A stretch of 64,000 nucleotides of DNA from Gallionellales bacterium 39-52-133 (lineage in GTDB: Bacteria > Pseudomonadota > Gammaproteobacteria > Burkholderiales > Gallionellaceae): NCBI GenBank assembly GCA_002278935.1, contig NCJL01000002.1, positions 460,267 to 524,266 of the forward strand, written 5' to 3'. Position 1 is the stretch's first letter, and every line of letters begins with the position of its first letter. The notes below the pieces were generated by a model, which saw nothing but the letters and a program-made list of their open reading frames with translations, was not told the DNA's origin and did no database searches. The position numbers and the translations under genes were made by a program. Below, piece after piece: positions 25,786-35,256 of the stretch.

Positions 25786-26418
25786 TTAGTTGTCCGCCTG
25801 CTGTGCAAACAAACGGGCGCGGTTTTCTTCAAAATAATGCAGCGCCTTGTGCACCGCCTTCGCCACCGCGCGCGGGGTGATGGTGGCGCCGGCCATATAG
25901 TCGATCTGCCCGCCGTCCTTCTTCACTTTCCAGTCGTCTTCCTGATAACGCTGGTGCGACGCGCCGCCAAACAGGCTGATCCATTTGTTTTTCGCGATGT
26001 CGATATAGTCGCCCAGTCCCGGCGTTTCCTTGTGCGCAACAACGCGCACCCCGCTGATCACGCCGTCGTAATTGATCGCCACGATCAGGCTTATTTTACC
26101 GCTGTAGCCGTCGGGTGCAATCGCTTCAATGACCACAACAGATGGCTGGCCTTTGAGGCGTCCGCGGTAGGCCGGGGTTTCCTGCTCTGTGCCCAGCTGC
26201 GCGCTGGCGGGCAGCGTGACCGTGTCGTTGAGCAGATCGTTGTCATACAGCGCAGTGGGAGCGACCTGGTTGATCAGCTTGAGTTTGGCCGCGGCTTCGC
26301 TTTGCGCAATGCGCTCGTGCGTCAGGTTAAAGGTATAGGCCAGAATAGTGGTGCCGATAACGGTGAAAAAAAACAGATTCAGCGCGGTTCGCAGCGTGGC
26401 TTTGGTCAGGCGTTTCAT
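25786..26418 (-). CDS. rnfG: Rnf/Rsx complex subunit G (FMN-binding)
   Basis: A 210-residue protein with one N-terminal membrane helix (ALNLFFFTVIGTTILAYTF) and a periplasmic FMN_bind domain. The covalent flavin threonine lies in MAGATITPRAV. It passes electrons between RnfD and the remaining subunits. It overlaps rnfD by four bases (ATGA). Confidence 0.95.
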   Translation of the reverse strand: MKRLTKATLRTALNLFFFTVIGTTILAYTFNLTHERIAQSEAAAKLKLINQVAPTALYDNDLLNDTVTLPASAQLGTEQETPAYRGRLKGQPSVVVIEAIAPDGYSGKISLIVAINYDGVISGVRVVAHKETPGLGDYIDIAKNKWISLFGGASHQRYQEDDWKVKKDGGQIDYMAGATITPRAVAKAVHKALHYFEENRARLFAQQADN

Positions 26419-27437
26419 TGCTCACCTTTCTTGCCGAATACTTTGGGCTGGGTGTAGGCATCGATCAGCGGCACGCACATATTCATCAGCAGCGTGGCGA
26501 AAGCCACGCCATCCGGAAAGCCGCCAAACACGCGGATGATGTAAGTGAGAAAGCCCGCGCCGGCAGCAAAGATAAACTTGCCGCGTATAGTCGTCGGACT
26601 GGTCACCGGATCGGTCAGGATGAAAAAAGCGGCCAGCATGGCAGCGCCCGAGAACCAGTGGAACAGCGGCGGCGCATAGTGGGCGGGATCAAACAGATAA
26701 AACGCGCCCGCGGTGGCGAACAGTGCGGCTAAAAAGGTGAGAGGCAGATGCCAGCTGATAATGCGATTGGCCAGCAGATATATGCCGCCGATTACAAAAC
26801 CCAGCGCAACCATCTCGCTGCCTTTGCCTCCCAAGTTGCCATAGACCGGCATTTGCAGAATGTCGCCCATGCTGTGTGCGGAATGCAACTGCGTTTTCAG
26901 CGTATCCAGCGGCGTGGCCATGCTCACCGCATCCACAGTTACGCCGGCCGGGAAGTGCCCGCCAAAGATATAGCCCAGTTGCTGCATAAAGTTCAGCTCA
27001 AGCTGCCCAAGTCCCTGCGGTGCCAGCCAGTGCGTCATGTAGGCCGGGAAAGAAATAATCAGCACCGCATAGCCGACCATGGCCGGATTGAAAGGATTGC
27101 TACCCAGCCCACCATACAGATGTTTGGCGACGCTGATCGCGAACATGGTGCCCACCACTACCAGCCACCACGGTGCCAGCGGCGGAATGGAAAGTGCCAG
27201 CAGCCACGCGGTGAGCAGCGCGCTGTTGTCGCTGAGAAAAGGTGCCAGCGGGCGGCGGCGCAGTTTCAGCATCACCGCTTCGGTGGCCAGTGCCGTGAGG
27301 CTGGCAAGGGTGATCGACACCAGAATCGCGGGGCCGAAATACCACACATATAAAGCGATGCCGGGCAGCAGCGCGAGCAACACCTTGAACATGATTTCGC
27401 GGACACTGCTGGCCTGGGTGGTAAACGGTGGGAACAT
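26415..27437 (-). CDS. rnfD: Rnf/Rsx complex subunit D (FMN-binding)
   Basis: A 340-residue membrane protein of the NqrB/RnfD family. The covalent FMN threonine is in VSMATPLDTLK, and LGSNPFNPAMVGYA and DPVTSPTT are conserved. The start at 27437 has AAGGA seven bases upstream and lies one base after the rnfC stop; the frame is open a further twelve codons upstream inside rnfC but those are unlikely to be used. It overlaps rnfG. Confidence 0.95.
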   Translation of the reverse strand: MFPPFTTQASSVREIMFKVLLALLPGIALYVWYFGPAILVSITLASLTALATEAVMLKLRRRPLAPFLSDNSALLTAWLLALSIPPLAPWWLVVVGTMFAISVAKHLYGGLGSNPFNPAMVGYAVLIISFPAYMTHWLAPQGLGQLELNFMQQLGYIFGGHFPAGVTVDAVSMATPLDTLKTQLHSAHSMGDILQMPVYGNLGGKGSEMVALGFVIGGIYLLANRIISWHLPLTFLAALFATAGAFYLFDPAHYAPPLFHWFSGAAMLAAFFILTDPVTSPTTIRGKFIFAAGAGFLTYIIRVFGGFPDGVAFATLLMNMCVPLIDAYTQPKVFGKKGEQ

Positions 27438-27438
27438 A

Positions 27439-29034
27439 TTATTCCTTGGTATGTTTGGCTTCTGGGTGAGCAATCTCGCGCACCTGCGCGCGCAGTGCGT
27501 CGATTGCGACGGCGTCGGTGGCGCTCACCGTGGCGGGGTCGGGTGCTGGCTGGCTTTGGGCTGGCTGGCTTGGAATGGGCTGGGCTTGTGTTGCAGCGGC
27601 TGCTTTTGCCGCCAGCGCGGCCTTTTCTTTTTGCGCCAGCTTGTCGGCCTTGTCCTGCTTCTCGCGTTCGATGCGCAGCAGATGAAACTCGTGGCGTTCG
27701 CGCGCAAGGTTGGCCGCTTCCTTGTCGCGCTCGTTGGCCCATATTTCGCTTTTTGCAAAACGGTAATACTGCACCAGCGGAATATTGCTGGGGCACACAT
27801 AGCTGCATGCACCGCATTCGATGCAGTCGAACAAATTATAGGACTGCGCCTTGCCCAGATTTTTGGCCCTGGCAAACCAGTACAGATCCTGCGGCTGCAA
27901 TTCCGCAGGGCACACTTGCACGCAGCGTGTGCAACGTATGCAGGGCAGCGCGGGAGGCGGCGCGGGAAATAATTTGTCTGATTTGACGATGATGCAATTG
28001 CTGCCTTTGACTACCGGCAGCTGTGCGTTCGTCACCTCCAGCCCCATCATCGGGCCGCCCACAATATAACCGTTTGCATCCTCCAGGGCGCCGCCCGCGA
28101 GCTGCACCAGTTCGGCTATCGGTGTGCCTATCAGGGCCTCGATATTGCGCGGCGATTTCACATTTCCGGTCACGGTGATCAGGCGCGAGATCAGCGGCTC
28201 GCCGTGGTTGACCATGCGATGGATGGCAAAAGCTGTTGCGACGTTGCTGCACACCACACCAATGTTGAGAGGGCGTCCGCCGGACGGTACTTCCTTGCCG
28301 GTGAGAATTTTGATCAGCTGTTTTTCGCCGCCGGAAGGATAAAGCGTGGGGATGACCACCACTTCGATGCCGCTGCCGGCACAGGCCTGCTGCATCGCGG
28401 CGATGGCCTGCGGTTTGTTGTCCTCGATGCCGATCAGCGTGTCGGCGGGCTGTGCCAGATAACGCAGAATTTCGATGCCCTGCACGATCTCGGCGGCGCG
28501 CTCGCACATCAGCCTGTCATCGGTAGTGATCCAGGGTTCGCACTCGGCACCGTTCAGTATCAGCGTCTGTATGTGCTGCGCATTGTTCAGTTTGACATGG
28601 GTGGGGAAGGTGGCGCCGCCCAGCCCGACGATGCCGGCATCGCGCAGCCGGTTCAGCAGCTCGTCACGCGGCAGCGCGCGGTAATCGAAACCCGCGTGTT
28701 CTAGCCAGCGATCCTCGCCATCCGGCTGCAACACGATGCACAGTTCCGGCAGGCCGGATGGATGGGCGACCGCGTGAAAATCGATAGCGGCTACCGTGCC
28801 CGAGGTGGGCGCGTGTATCGCGGCGCTGAGCATGCCTTCTGCCGCGGCGAGCAATTGTCCCTTCAGCACCTTGTCGCCCGCCTGCACCAGCGCTTTCGCC
28901 GCGCTGCCGATATGCTGCTTCAGCGGCAGCACCAGGCGCTGCGGCAATGGCGCGCGCAGGCTGGGCTGCGCGGATGATTCCAGCTTGTGTTCAGCCGGGT
29001 GGATGCCGCCGTGAAAAGTATGCAGTTTTCTCAT
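27439..29034 (-). CDS. rnfC: Rnf/Rsx complex subunit C
   Basis: A 531-residue peripheral subunit that carries FMN and NADH sites and two 4Fe-4S clusters. The N terminus begins [17 protein letters not shown], the NADH/FMN region includes [11 protein letters not shown] and [14 protein letters not shown], and two ferredoxin motifs follow ([11 protein letters not shown] and [11 protein letters not shown]). The Ala/Gln/Pro tail after residue 460 is short compared with the very long repetitive tail of enterobacterial RsxC. It overlaps rnfB by four bases. Confidence 0.96.
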   Translation of the reverse strand: MRKLHTFHGGIHPAEHKLESSAQPSLRAPLPQRLVLPLKQHIGSAAKALVQAGDKVLKGQLLAAAEGMLSAAIHAPTSGTVAAIDFHAVAHPSGLPELCIVLQPDGEDRWLEHAGFDYRALPRDELLNRLRDAGIVGLGGATFPTHVKLNNAQHIQTLILNGAECEPWITTDDRLMCERAAEIVQGIEILRYLAQPADTLIGIEDNKPQAIAAMQQACAGSGIEVVVIPTLYPSGGEKQLIKILTGKEVPSGGRPLNIGVVCSNVATAFAIHRMVNHGEPLISRLITVTGNVKSPRNIEALIGTPIAELVQLAGGALEDANGYIVGGPMMGLEVTNAQLPVVKGSNCIIVKSDKLFPAPPPALPCIRCTRCVQVCPAELQPQDLYWFARAKNLGKAQSYNLFDCIECGACSYVCPSNIPLVQYYRFAKSEIWANERDKEAANLARERHEFHLLRIEREKQDKADKLAQKEKAALAAKAAAATQAQPIPSQPAQSQPAPDPATVSATDAVAIDALRAQVREIAHPEAKHTKE

Positions 29035-29585
29035 GGGGCTTTTTTCTCCTGCGCATCTTCAGGATATTGCCACTTCCAGGTCTGCAGCGTCTGCGGCAAC
29101 GGCACCATGGTGATGCAATCTACCGGGCAGGGCGCAACGCACAGTTCGCAACCGGTGCATTCCACCGCAATAATGGTGTGCATCTGTTTGGCCGCGCCGG
29201 CAATGGCGTCGACCGGGCAGGCCTGTATGCACAGGGTGCAGCCGATGCAGGTGTTCTCATCGATCACCGCCACGGACTTGGGTTTGGGTGCGGCGGTGTC
29301 TTCGCCAAACGGGATGAATTCCTTGCCCAGCAAATCCGCCAGTTTGCGTATGCCTTCTTCGCCGCCCGGCGGGCAGCGGTTGATGTCCGCCTCCCCTGCG
29401 GCTATCGCGGTGGCGTAAGGCTTGCAACCGGGAAAGCTGCATTGCCCGCATTGCGTTTGCGGCAGGATGGCATCAATCTTGTCGACCAGCGGATTGCCTT
29501 CCACCCTGAATTTGAGTGCGGAAAAGCCCAGCACCGCGCCCAGCGCCAGCGCAATAAACGACATGACCAGCAGCGCAATCAGCAT
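29031..29585 (-). CDS. rnfB: Rnf/Rsx complex subunit B (ferredoxin)
   Basis: A 184-residue protein with an N-terminal membrane helix ([20 protein letters not shown]), an Fe-S domain of the form CGQCSFPGC followed by a fourth Cys in NRCPPGG, and two ferredoxin motifs ([14 protein letters not shown] and [14 protein letters not shown]). It is the electron entry or exit point for ferredoxin. It is coupled to rnfC, and 38 bases with a copy of the AT-rich repeat separate it from rnfA. Confidence 0.95.
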   Translation of the reverse strand: MLIALLVMSFIALALGAVLGFSALKFRVEGNPLVDKIDAILPQTQCGQCSFPGCKPYATAIAAGEADINRCPPGGEEGIRKLADLLGKEFIPFGEDTAAPKPKSVAVIDENTCIGCTLCIQACPVDAIAGAAKQMHTIIAVECTGCELCVAPCPVDCITMVPLPQTLQTWKWQYPEDAQEKKAP

Positions 29586-29587
29586 AA

Positions 29588-29612
29588 TTTATTCAATATA
29601 ATCATATACTTA
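29588..29612 (+). repeat. AT-rich 25-bp dispersed repeat, rnfA-rnfB gap
   Basis: It matches the copy at 25723-25747 in all but about four positions, and the flanking bases also agree (GCATAAT before, TTATG then ACGC after), giving about 40 bases of related sequence. The IHF-like core has one mismatch (AATCATATACTTA). It points against rnf transcription. Confidence 0.6.
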
Positions 29613-29623
29613 TGAAATTACGC

Positions 29624-30202
29624 CTATTTGACCAGACCGGAGAAGCCCATGAACGACAGGCTCATTAATCCCGCCGTAATCATCGCGATGGCGGAGCCCT
29701 TGAAAATGCCGGGTACATCTGCGCCATCCAGGCGTTCGCGGATCGCGGCGAACAATACCAGCACCAGCGTGAAGCCAATCGCGCCGCCCATGCCGAAGAA
29801 CAGCGACTCGACGAAGTTATGCTTTTCCTGCACGTTGAGCAGCGGTATGCCCAGCACTGCGCAATTGGTGGTGATCAGCGGCAGATAGATGCCCAGCACC
29901 TGGTGCAGTACCGGGCTGGTTTTCTGCACCACCATCTCGGTGAATTGCACGATGCCGGCAATCACCACAATAAAAGACAGGGTGCGCAGATACTCAAGCT
30001 GAAAGGGGGCAAGCAGGAAGTGGTCGATCAGATAGCTGCTGCCGCTCGCCAGCGTGAGCACAAATGTAGTGGCCAGACCCATGCTGATGGCGGCTTCCAG
30101 TTTTTTGGACACACCCATGAACGGGCACAGACCGAGAATTTTGACCATCACAATGTTGTTTACAAACACGGTGCTGATGAGGATGAGCAGGTAGCTAGTC
30201 AT
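29624..30202 (-). CDS. rnfA: Rnf/Rsx complex subunit A
   Basis: A 192-residue six-helix membrane protein. The family start [20 protein letters not shown] and [13 protein letters not shown] are present, and TTNCAVLG holds the conserved Cys. The open frame continues 20 codons upstream but the family start was used. This is the first gene of rnfABCDGE, which together encode the complete ferredoxin/NADH-coupled ion pump, or the SoxR-reducing version of it. Confidence 0.95.
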   Translation of the reverse strand: MTSYLLILISTVFVNNIVMVKILGLCPFMGVSKKLEAAISMGLATTFVLTLASGSSYLIDHFLLAPFQLEYLRTLSFIVVIAGIVQFTEMVVQKTSPVLHQVLGIYLPLITTNCAVLGIPLLNVQEKHNFVESLFFGMGGAIGFTLVLVLFAAIRERLDGADVPGIFKGSAIAMITAGLMSLSFMGFSGLVK

Positions 30203-30343
30203 GTTGGGTACGATGCCGTGAAGACGCGGATTATCCCTTGTTTTAGAGGCTGCTTCAACCATGCCGGGTTATATGAATTCCCCGGCTTTAGGTTAAAGTA
30301 CAGGTTCAAAAAAATTGGGCAGCGCGAGCGTGGGTGCATAGAG

Positions 30344-30805
30344 ATGAAAAAATACTTTGATGGATTGGCAGTATTAATCGCGTGCGCATGGGTGGGCGGC
30401 ATGTGGATGGCGGGATATATCGCCGCGCCGGTGCTGTTTCAGGCATTGCCGGACAAGGCTCTGGCCGGCATGCTGGCGGGTAAGTTATTTGCCGTTACAG
30501 CCTATGTTGGCATGGTGTGCGCGGTGTATTTGCTGCTTTATTTTTATGCAATATCGGCCAGGAGCTGGCTAAAAAATGGCATGTTCTGGCTTGTTGCAGG
30601 CATGCTGCTGATACTCCTGCTGGGCCAGTTCGGCATGCAGCCGCTGCTGGCCGAACTCAAGACACAGGCTTTGCCGCTGTATGTAATGGAAAGCCCTTAT
30701 GCGGGCCGTTTCAGATTCTGGCACGGCGCAGCCAGCATCGCATTTCTGCTGCAAAGTTTGCTGGGCGGCGTTTTGCTGCTGAAAATGTATGGCGGCAGGA
30801 GATAG
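30344..30805 (+). CDS. DUF4149-like small membrane protein
   Basis: A 153-residue protein with about four hydrophobic helices (LAVLIACAWVGGMWMAGYIA, AVTAYVGMVCAVYLLLYFYA, MFWLVAGMLLILLLGQ, and a C-terminal span). Features such as G-G-x-W-x-AGY-x-AAP-VLF and an RFxFWHG helix before the last span fit the DUF4149/TMEM205-like family. It is divergent from rnfA. The start is the ATG directly before KKYFDG; the open frame upstream is antisense to rnfA. Function unknown. Confidence 0.78.
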   Translation: MKKYFDGLAVLIACAWVGGMWMAGYIAAPVLFQALPDKALAGMLAGKLFAVTAYVGMVCAVYLLLYFYAISARSWLKNGMFWLVAGMLLILLLGQFGMQPLLAELKTQALPLYVMESPYAGRFRFWHGAASIAFLLQSLLGGVLLLKMYGGRR

Positions 30806-30883
30806 CGCTTGTGCCATATTGCGCTCTTGCATGGGGTGAGTTACCCTGCCGAGTATTGATTAAAATGACGGGAGTTTAATGAT

Positions 30884-31333
30884 ATGAAGCTACACACTCT
30901 GTTTGCAGCTGCCGGGTTAGTCACTATGTTGTCGGCATGTGCGCCCAGTATCCGCGGCACTATCCAGCTGGTGGACGCGAATAACAAGCCTATCCCCGTT
31001 GCCGTTGCGTCGCCCGAAGGCGCGGTGGTGAACATGATCAACACCTCGGCTGCCGTTGAAGAGGCTTCCTACTCGGTGACGACGGCCGCCGACGGCAAAT
31101 TTGAATCGGCCAAGGATGTCATCAAAAAAGGCAAATATCAGGTGGAAATCACCCATCTCGGCTTTCAGACCGAAACCAGAACAGTGGAAGTGACCACGTT
31201 TTCCAACCCAAAAGTGGATGTAAGCCTGCGCAAGATTCATGAAGGGCGGCGCAAATCGATCAGGGGCTCACGCAGCGACGAGGATAAAATCGTTAATCCC
31301 GGCGAAGTGAATATCCAGCCGCCCAGTATGTAA
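30884..31333 (+). CDS. lipoprotein with carboxypeptidase-regulatory-like fold
   Basis: A 149-residue protein with a lipobox (LSAC, Cys19). The mature part resembles the CarboxypepD_reg/transthyretin-like beta-sandwich: GTIQLVDANNKPIPVAVAS, a turn with TAADGKFES, then KGKYQVEITHLGFQTETRTVEV. The tail is basic and low in structure. It lies 94 bases before a much larger lipoprotein that has similar beta-sandwich units, so the two probably work together in the outer membrane. No enzyme motif is seen. Confidence 0.75.
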   Translation: MKLHTLFAAAGLVTMLSACAPSIRGTIQLVDANNKPIPVAVASPEGAVVNMINTSAAVEEASYSVTTAADGKFESAKDVIKKGKYQVEITHLGFQTETRTVEVTTFSNPKVDVSLRKIHEGRRKSIRGSRSDEDKIVNPGEVNIQPPSM

Positions 31334-31426
31334 CAGTATTTTCCCGGGCGCATGAAACGAATGACTGCCTGATTCTGGTTTAACCTGTCGCAGCACTTTA
31401 ATTATTATGAATTGTCGAGGGTCTTT

Positions 31427-33997
31427 ATGCTGACAACTACTATCCGCGTTTTAACCACATTGCTTCTGTCGCTTGCCCTGCTTTCCTGCGGGGAAAGCAA
31501 GCCCCGCATGGATATGGAAGTTAATGTCACCCTGAATGGCATGCTGGTACCCCAGGCCAAAATCATCATGGATGGCAAGCCATTGGGTGAGACGGGTGCA
31601 GACGGGCAATTCAACATTTCCATGAATCAGCAACCGGGCAAGCAGGTGAAACTTTCGGCCAGCGCGGAAGTTGCGGGATTTGAAGTGCAGCCATGGCAGA
31701 GCGAATTCACGGTGAAGCTTCCCAATGAAGGGGAGATATTGAAATATGTCTTCGATGTTGAGTTGCAGGCGGATCCGTTTGTGGTGATTGCGGTGCAGGA
31801 AAAAGGCGTGCCGGTCTCGGGCGCAACGGTGCTTGTAAACAAGCGGGAAGTCGGAAAGACTGATGATGCCGGTAATTTTGTTTATAAATATCAGACAGGC
31901 AGCAAGCAGGCCCCGATTGTAGAAGTCAATAAAAACGGCTATTCCAGCTGGAAAAAACCGGCAAAATTTGAACCGGGTAATAAAGTGGCAGTCGATCTGT
32001 TCAGGCAGGTGGCGGTTACGTTTGAAGCACTGAAAGAAGAATACGGTCGCGGTGTGGGTATAGCGGGAATAGCCGTGTCGGTGGCGGGCAAGCCGGCCGG
32101 AAAAACCAACAGCATGGGCACCCTCACCCTTAACTATGCGGGAGACCAGGGGAAGCCGGTCAAGGTCACCTACTCGGCACCCGGATATCTGCCTTCGCAG
32201 TGGACCACAAACATGCTGATAGAGGACGGCCTTACCGTCCGCCATTATTTTTATCCGGTCAGTCCCAAGCCTATCAAAGTTGCCTTTTACCATTTTGGCG
32301 GTAATACGCCGGGTGTTGATTTAAGGGATGTGGCCGTGCAAACGCAGACGGCACTGCGCTCACAACTATTCAAATATAGTGTGTTTAGCGAGATGCCCGG
32401 CGACAGGCTGGACAAGGAAATCAAGAATGCAAAATTGAGCCTTGCCAGGCTGACCAGCAAGGGCTGGCAGCAAACCAGGCTGCAGGGCATGCTCGATATG
32501 ATCGTGGTGGGCAGCGTGTCCAGGGATGCCAGGGGCTATATCATCGAAGCCAAGTTTCATTCTTCCGGTGGCAAGCTGATTTACAGCCAGGTGATACGCG
32601 CCGATGAGCGCGGTGACATCAATAGCGCGACACGGGAAATTGCGAGCAATGTGATGGATCGCTTCCCGTTTGAGGGCACGGTGATTGCATTTAAGGATGA
32701 TCGCTATGAGATCAATCTGGGAAAATCCTATGCAATTTCCAGGGGTACTGAGTTTGCACTTATTCCGCCTGCTGAAGGGAAGGCCGCGGCGGAGGATGCT
32801 GTACTCACCGTTAAAAAAGTCGGTGATGGCAGTTCATTTGCAGCACTCGAAGACGGTCAGGCCAAGGTCAGGGTCGACGTGGGTGACAGGGTTGTCCGGC
32901 GCGTGCAGCGCGAGGGAGAGCCCGCCGGTTCAGGCAGAACGCGCGAATCGTTTGTTGTGTCGGTCAAAGGGGGGGCGGGCAAGGATGCCGCTTCGCTGGC
33001 GGGTGTGAATGTATACCTGAATAACGATTGGGTGGGCACAACAGGTAATGATGGCAGCGCAAAAATAAGTATTCGTACGGGCACTAATTTTAATTTGATG
33101 CTGTATCGCCACGGTTACCAGCAAGTGGCCGAGAAAATTAAAATAGAAAAATCCGGTGAAGTAAAACGCTTTGTGATGGCCGCGAATTATGCCTTGTTCA
33201 GAATGGAGTCAACACCTTCCCCTGCCACGGTGTATGTCGATGGCGAGTTGTTTGGCAAGACACCCATGCTGGAAGGCAAGCAAGTGGCACTGGGTTTCCA
33301 TACGGTGCGTGTGAGTGCGGGCGAGAACTATCGCGACTGGGAAGAGGTGGTTGAATTTGACAAGAAGATAGAAAACCGCACCGGTGCCAACAGGATCGTG
33401 CTGCACAAGGACTATATGAAGCTGGGCGAAGCGGCAGAAGCGAAGGGCAATGTTGATGCTGCCATTGCTGCCTATGCGGCAACCATTAAAACACATCCCG
33501 ACTATTCGGAAGCCCGTCACAGACTGGCGCAGCTGTATCTGGATGAGAAGGATGACTTTAACGGCGCGATCAGGGAATTTGAAAATGTATTAACACTTCC
33601 CGAAAATGAACAGCTGATATTCAAGCAATATGCCGTTGCCTATACCAACCTTGGTCATGCGTATTATGAAAAGGGCAATAACACAATGGCGGAAAAGCGC
33701 AATGAGGCGGCGCAGTATTATGCCAAGGCGTTGCAAAACCTGAAGATTGCCAAACAGAATACGCGCTTCTTCCCCGCAAATGAGTATGACCAGGCTGTGC
33801 ACGATACCTATTTCTACCTCGCCTTGTCATACCAGAAACTGTACATGATTACCGGCCGCGCCAATATGCTGAGCGATGCGAACCTGGCGTGGCGTGATTA
33901 TTTTGATTTTTTCCCCAGAGCGCTTGAGGGTGACCCGGTATTCGCGGAGCACCGTGAAACAGGCAAAAAATTCTGGAATCAGATCAAAGATAAATAA
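31427..33997 (+). CDS. large lipoprotein with regulatory beta-sandwich repeats, PEGA and TPR domains
   Basis: An 856-residue protein with a lipobox (LLSC, Cys21). It appears to be a string of carboxypeptidase-regulatory/PEGA-like sandwiches: about 30-110 (ILMVPQAK-like VPQAKIIMDGKPLGETGADG), 130-185 (VSGATVLVNKREVGKTDDAG), 215-270 (VGIAGIAVSVAGKPAGKTNS), 525-585 (LAGVNVYLNNDWVGTTGNDG), and a PEGA domain at about 590-650 (VYVDGELFGKTPM). Tetratricopeptide repeats fill about 665-830. The middle (about 290-480) has an alpha/beta stretch I do not recognise. It heads a tight set with a TolB-like propeller and a TPR protein. The start ATG was preferred over a TTG five codons earlier. Confidence 0.72.
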   Translation: MLTTTIRVLTTLLLSLALLSCGESKPRMDMEVNVTLNGMLVPQAKIIMDGKPLGETGADGQFNISMNQQPGKQVKLSASAEVAGFEVQPWQSEFTVKLPNEGEILKYVFDVELQADPFVVIAVQEKGVPVSGATVLVNKREVGKTDDAGNFVYKYQTGSKQAPIVEVNKNGYSSWKKPAKFEPGNKVAVDLFRQVAVTFEALKEEYGRGVGIAGIAVSVAGKPAGKTNSMGTLTLNYAGDQGKPVKVTYSAPGYLPSQWTTNMLIEDGLTVRHYFYPVSPKPIKVAFYHFGGNTPGVDLRDVAVQTQTALRSQLFKYSVFSEMPGDRLDKEIKNAKLSLARLTSKGWQQTRLQGMLDMIVVGSVSRDARGYIIEAKFHSSGGKLIYSQVIRADERGDINSATREIASNVMDRFPFEGTVIAFKDDRYEINLGKSYAISRGTEFALIPPAEGKAAAEDAVLTVKKVGDGSSFAALEDGQAKVRVDVGDRVVRRVQREGEPAGSGRTRESFVVSVKGGAGKDAASLAGVNVYLNNDWVGTTGNDGSAKISIRTGTNFNLMLYRHGYQQVAEKIKIEKSGEVKRFVMAANYALFRMESTPSPATVYVDGELFGKTPMLEGKQVALGFHTVRVSAGENYRDWEEVVEFDKKIENRTGANRIVLHKDYMKLGEAAEAKGNVDAAIAAYAATIKTHPDYSEARHRLAQLYLDEKDDFNGAIREFENVLTLPENEQLIFKQYAVAYTNLGHAYYEKGNNTMAEKRNEAAQYYAKALQNLKIAKQNTRFFPANEYDQAVHDTYFYLALSYQKLYMITGRANMLSDANLAWRDYFDFFPRALEGDPVFAEHRETGKKFWNQIKDK

Positions 33998-34017
33998 CAG
34001 TCAAAAGGTAATCCCAC

Positions 34018-35253
34018 GTGAGTATATTTCGTCATACCGGATCTCTGGCCGCTTTGCTTCTGTTCTGCTTTGGCATGGTACAGAGTGCCGTGCCTGCTGC
34101 TGCGGAAATGGAAGCCGGATCGATGCTGATACTGCCTGACGAAACCTCGGTAGTTCCGGCGGCGGCTGTTGCGGCGGGCGGCGAATACGATATCGTTGAG
34201 CCGGAATTTGTACGCGCCTTGACAGCATTTGAGTCGGGGCGCAATGATTTGAATCCGGTCTGGGCACCGGCCGGCAACCTCCTTGCTTTTGAGCGCAGTC
34301 GCGGAGACAAGCGCGAAGTTGTTGTTTCGCAGACAGACGGCAAGCTGTTGCAGACTATTTATTTTCAGTTGTCGGGAGCCGAAAGTGACAGCAAGTTGTC
34401 GCAATTTTTCCTGCCCGGCCTTGCCGAGGACCCGAGCTACAACAGCGGTGTGAGCTGGGCGCGCGATTCCAGGCGTCTGGCTTTTATGAGCAATGGCGGC
34501 GAGGGTAACTATGATGTGTACAGCCAGCTTCTCGGTGGCGTGGTTCAGCGCCTGACGCAGGACAAGGAAAAAGACGGTCTTGCCGACTGGTCGCCCACCT
34601 CGAACCAGATTGTTTTTGTTTCCGGGCGCAGCGGCAAGGGGGATGTGTATCTGCTTGATCCCGGAACCCGTGCCGTTACACAGCTCACCAGTGGCGACAA
34701 ACCCTACCTTTATCCGCGCTGGTCGCCGGACGGCAAGAAAATTGCGATGATCCATGGCAGCACTGAAAATCATGATATCTACGTGATAGATGATCCCGCA
34801 AAGCCGGCAGCAAGCATGCGCGCTTTAACCCGCTGGCAATATGATGACCTGCGCCCGAACTGGTCGCCCGATGGCCGCAAAATTGCCTTTTATACCAACT
34901 TCAATCCGTCCGGCGAGCAAAAAAAATGGTCGCTGGCGGTTATCGCTGCTGACGGCAGTGATGGTGAGGGGGGCGGCAAGCTGGAGCAGTTTATTGTTGC
35001 CACAGACATTGTGCCGGACATAGAGCAGGGCCCGGCCTGGCTTGCGGACGGCAGCGGCCTGGTTTACGTGAAGGATGACGCGCTGGAATACAATCCGATT
35101 TTTATCGTGGATCTTGGCAGTAAAAAAAGCCGGCAACTGAAGACGGAAACCAAAATGAATCATGATATCGCCTGTGGCCCCAATGGTTTGATCGCGTTTC
35201 GTGCGCAGCAGGATCAATGGGACCAGATTTTTATCGCCAAACTCAAACATTAA
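34018..35253 (+). CDS. TolB-like beta-propeller exported protein
   Basis: A 411-residue protein with a signal peptide (cleavage near AAAE) and a six-bladed PD40/TolB-like propeller. Repeats of the form W-x-P-x-G-x-x-I-AF are clear (NPVWAPAGNLLAFE, GVSWARDSRRLAFM, ADWSPTSNQIVFV, PRWSPDGKKIAMI, PNWSPDGRKIAFY, PAWLADGSGLVYV). It starts with GTG, 20 bases after the PEGA/TPR lipoprotein, and ends three bases before the next gene. It lacks the tol-pal neighbours and is not the TolB of the Tol system by context; it likely docks with the adjacent lipoprotein in the periplasm. Confidence 0.82.
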   Translation: MSIFRHTGSLAALLLFCFGMVQSAVPAAAEMEAGSMLILPDETSVVPAAAVAAGGEYDIVEPEFVRALTAFESGRNDLNPVWAPAGNLLAFERSRGDKREVVVSQTDGKLLQTIYFQLSGAESDSKLSQFFLPGLAEDPSYNSGVSWARDSRRLAFMSNGGEGNYDVYSQLLGGVVQRLTQDKEKDGLADWSPTSNQIVFVSGRSGKGDVYLLDPGTRAVTQLTSGDKPYLYPRWSPDGKKIAMIHGSTENHDIYVIDDPAKPAASMRALTRWQYDDLRPNWSPDGRKIAFYTNFNPSGEQKKWSLAVIAADGSDGEGGGKLEQFIVATDIVPDIEQGPAWLADGSGLVYVKDDALEYNPIFIVDLGSKKSRQLKTETKMNHDIACGPNGLIAFRAQQDQWDQIFIAKLKH

Positions 35254-35256
35254 AAG

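Noticed and set aside
34018..35253. TolB of the Tol-Pal system
   Set aside because: The propeller is TolB-like, but no tolQRA or pal genes are nearby and the neighbours are PEGA/TPR proteins.
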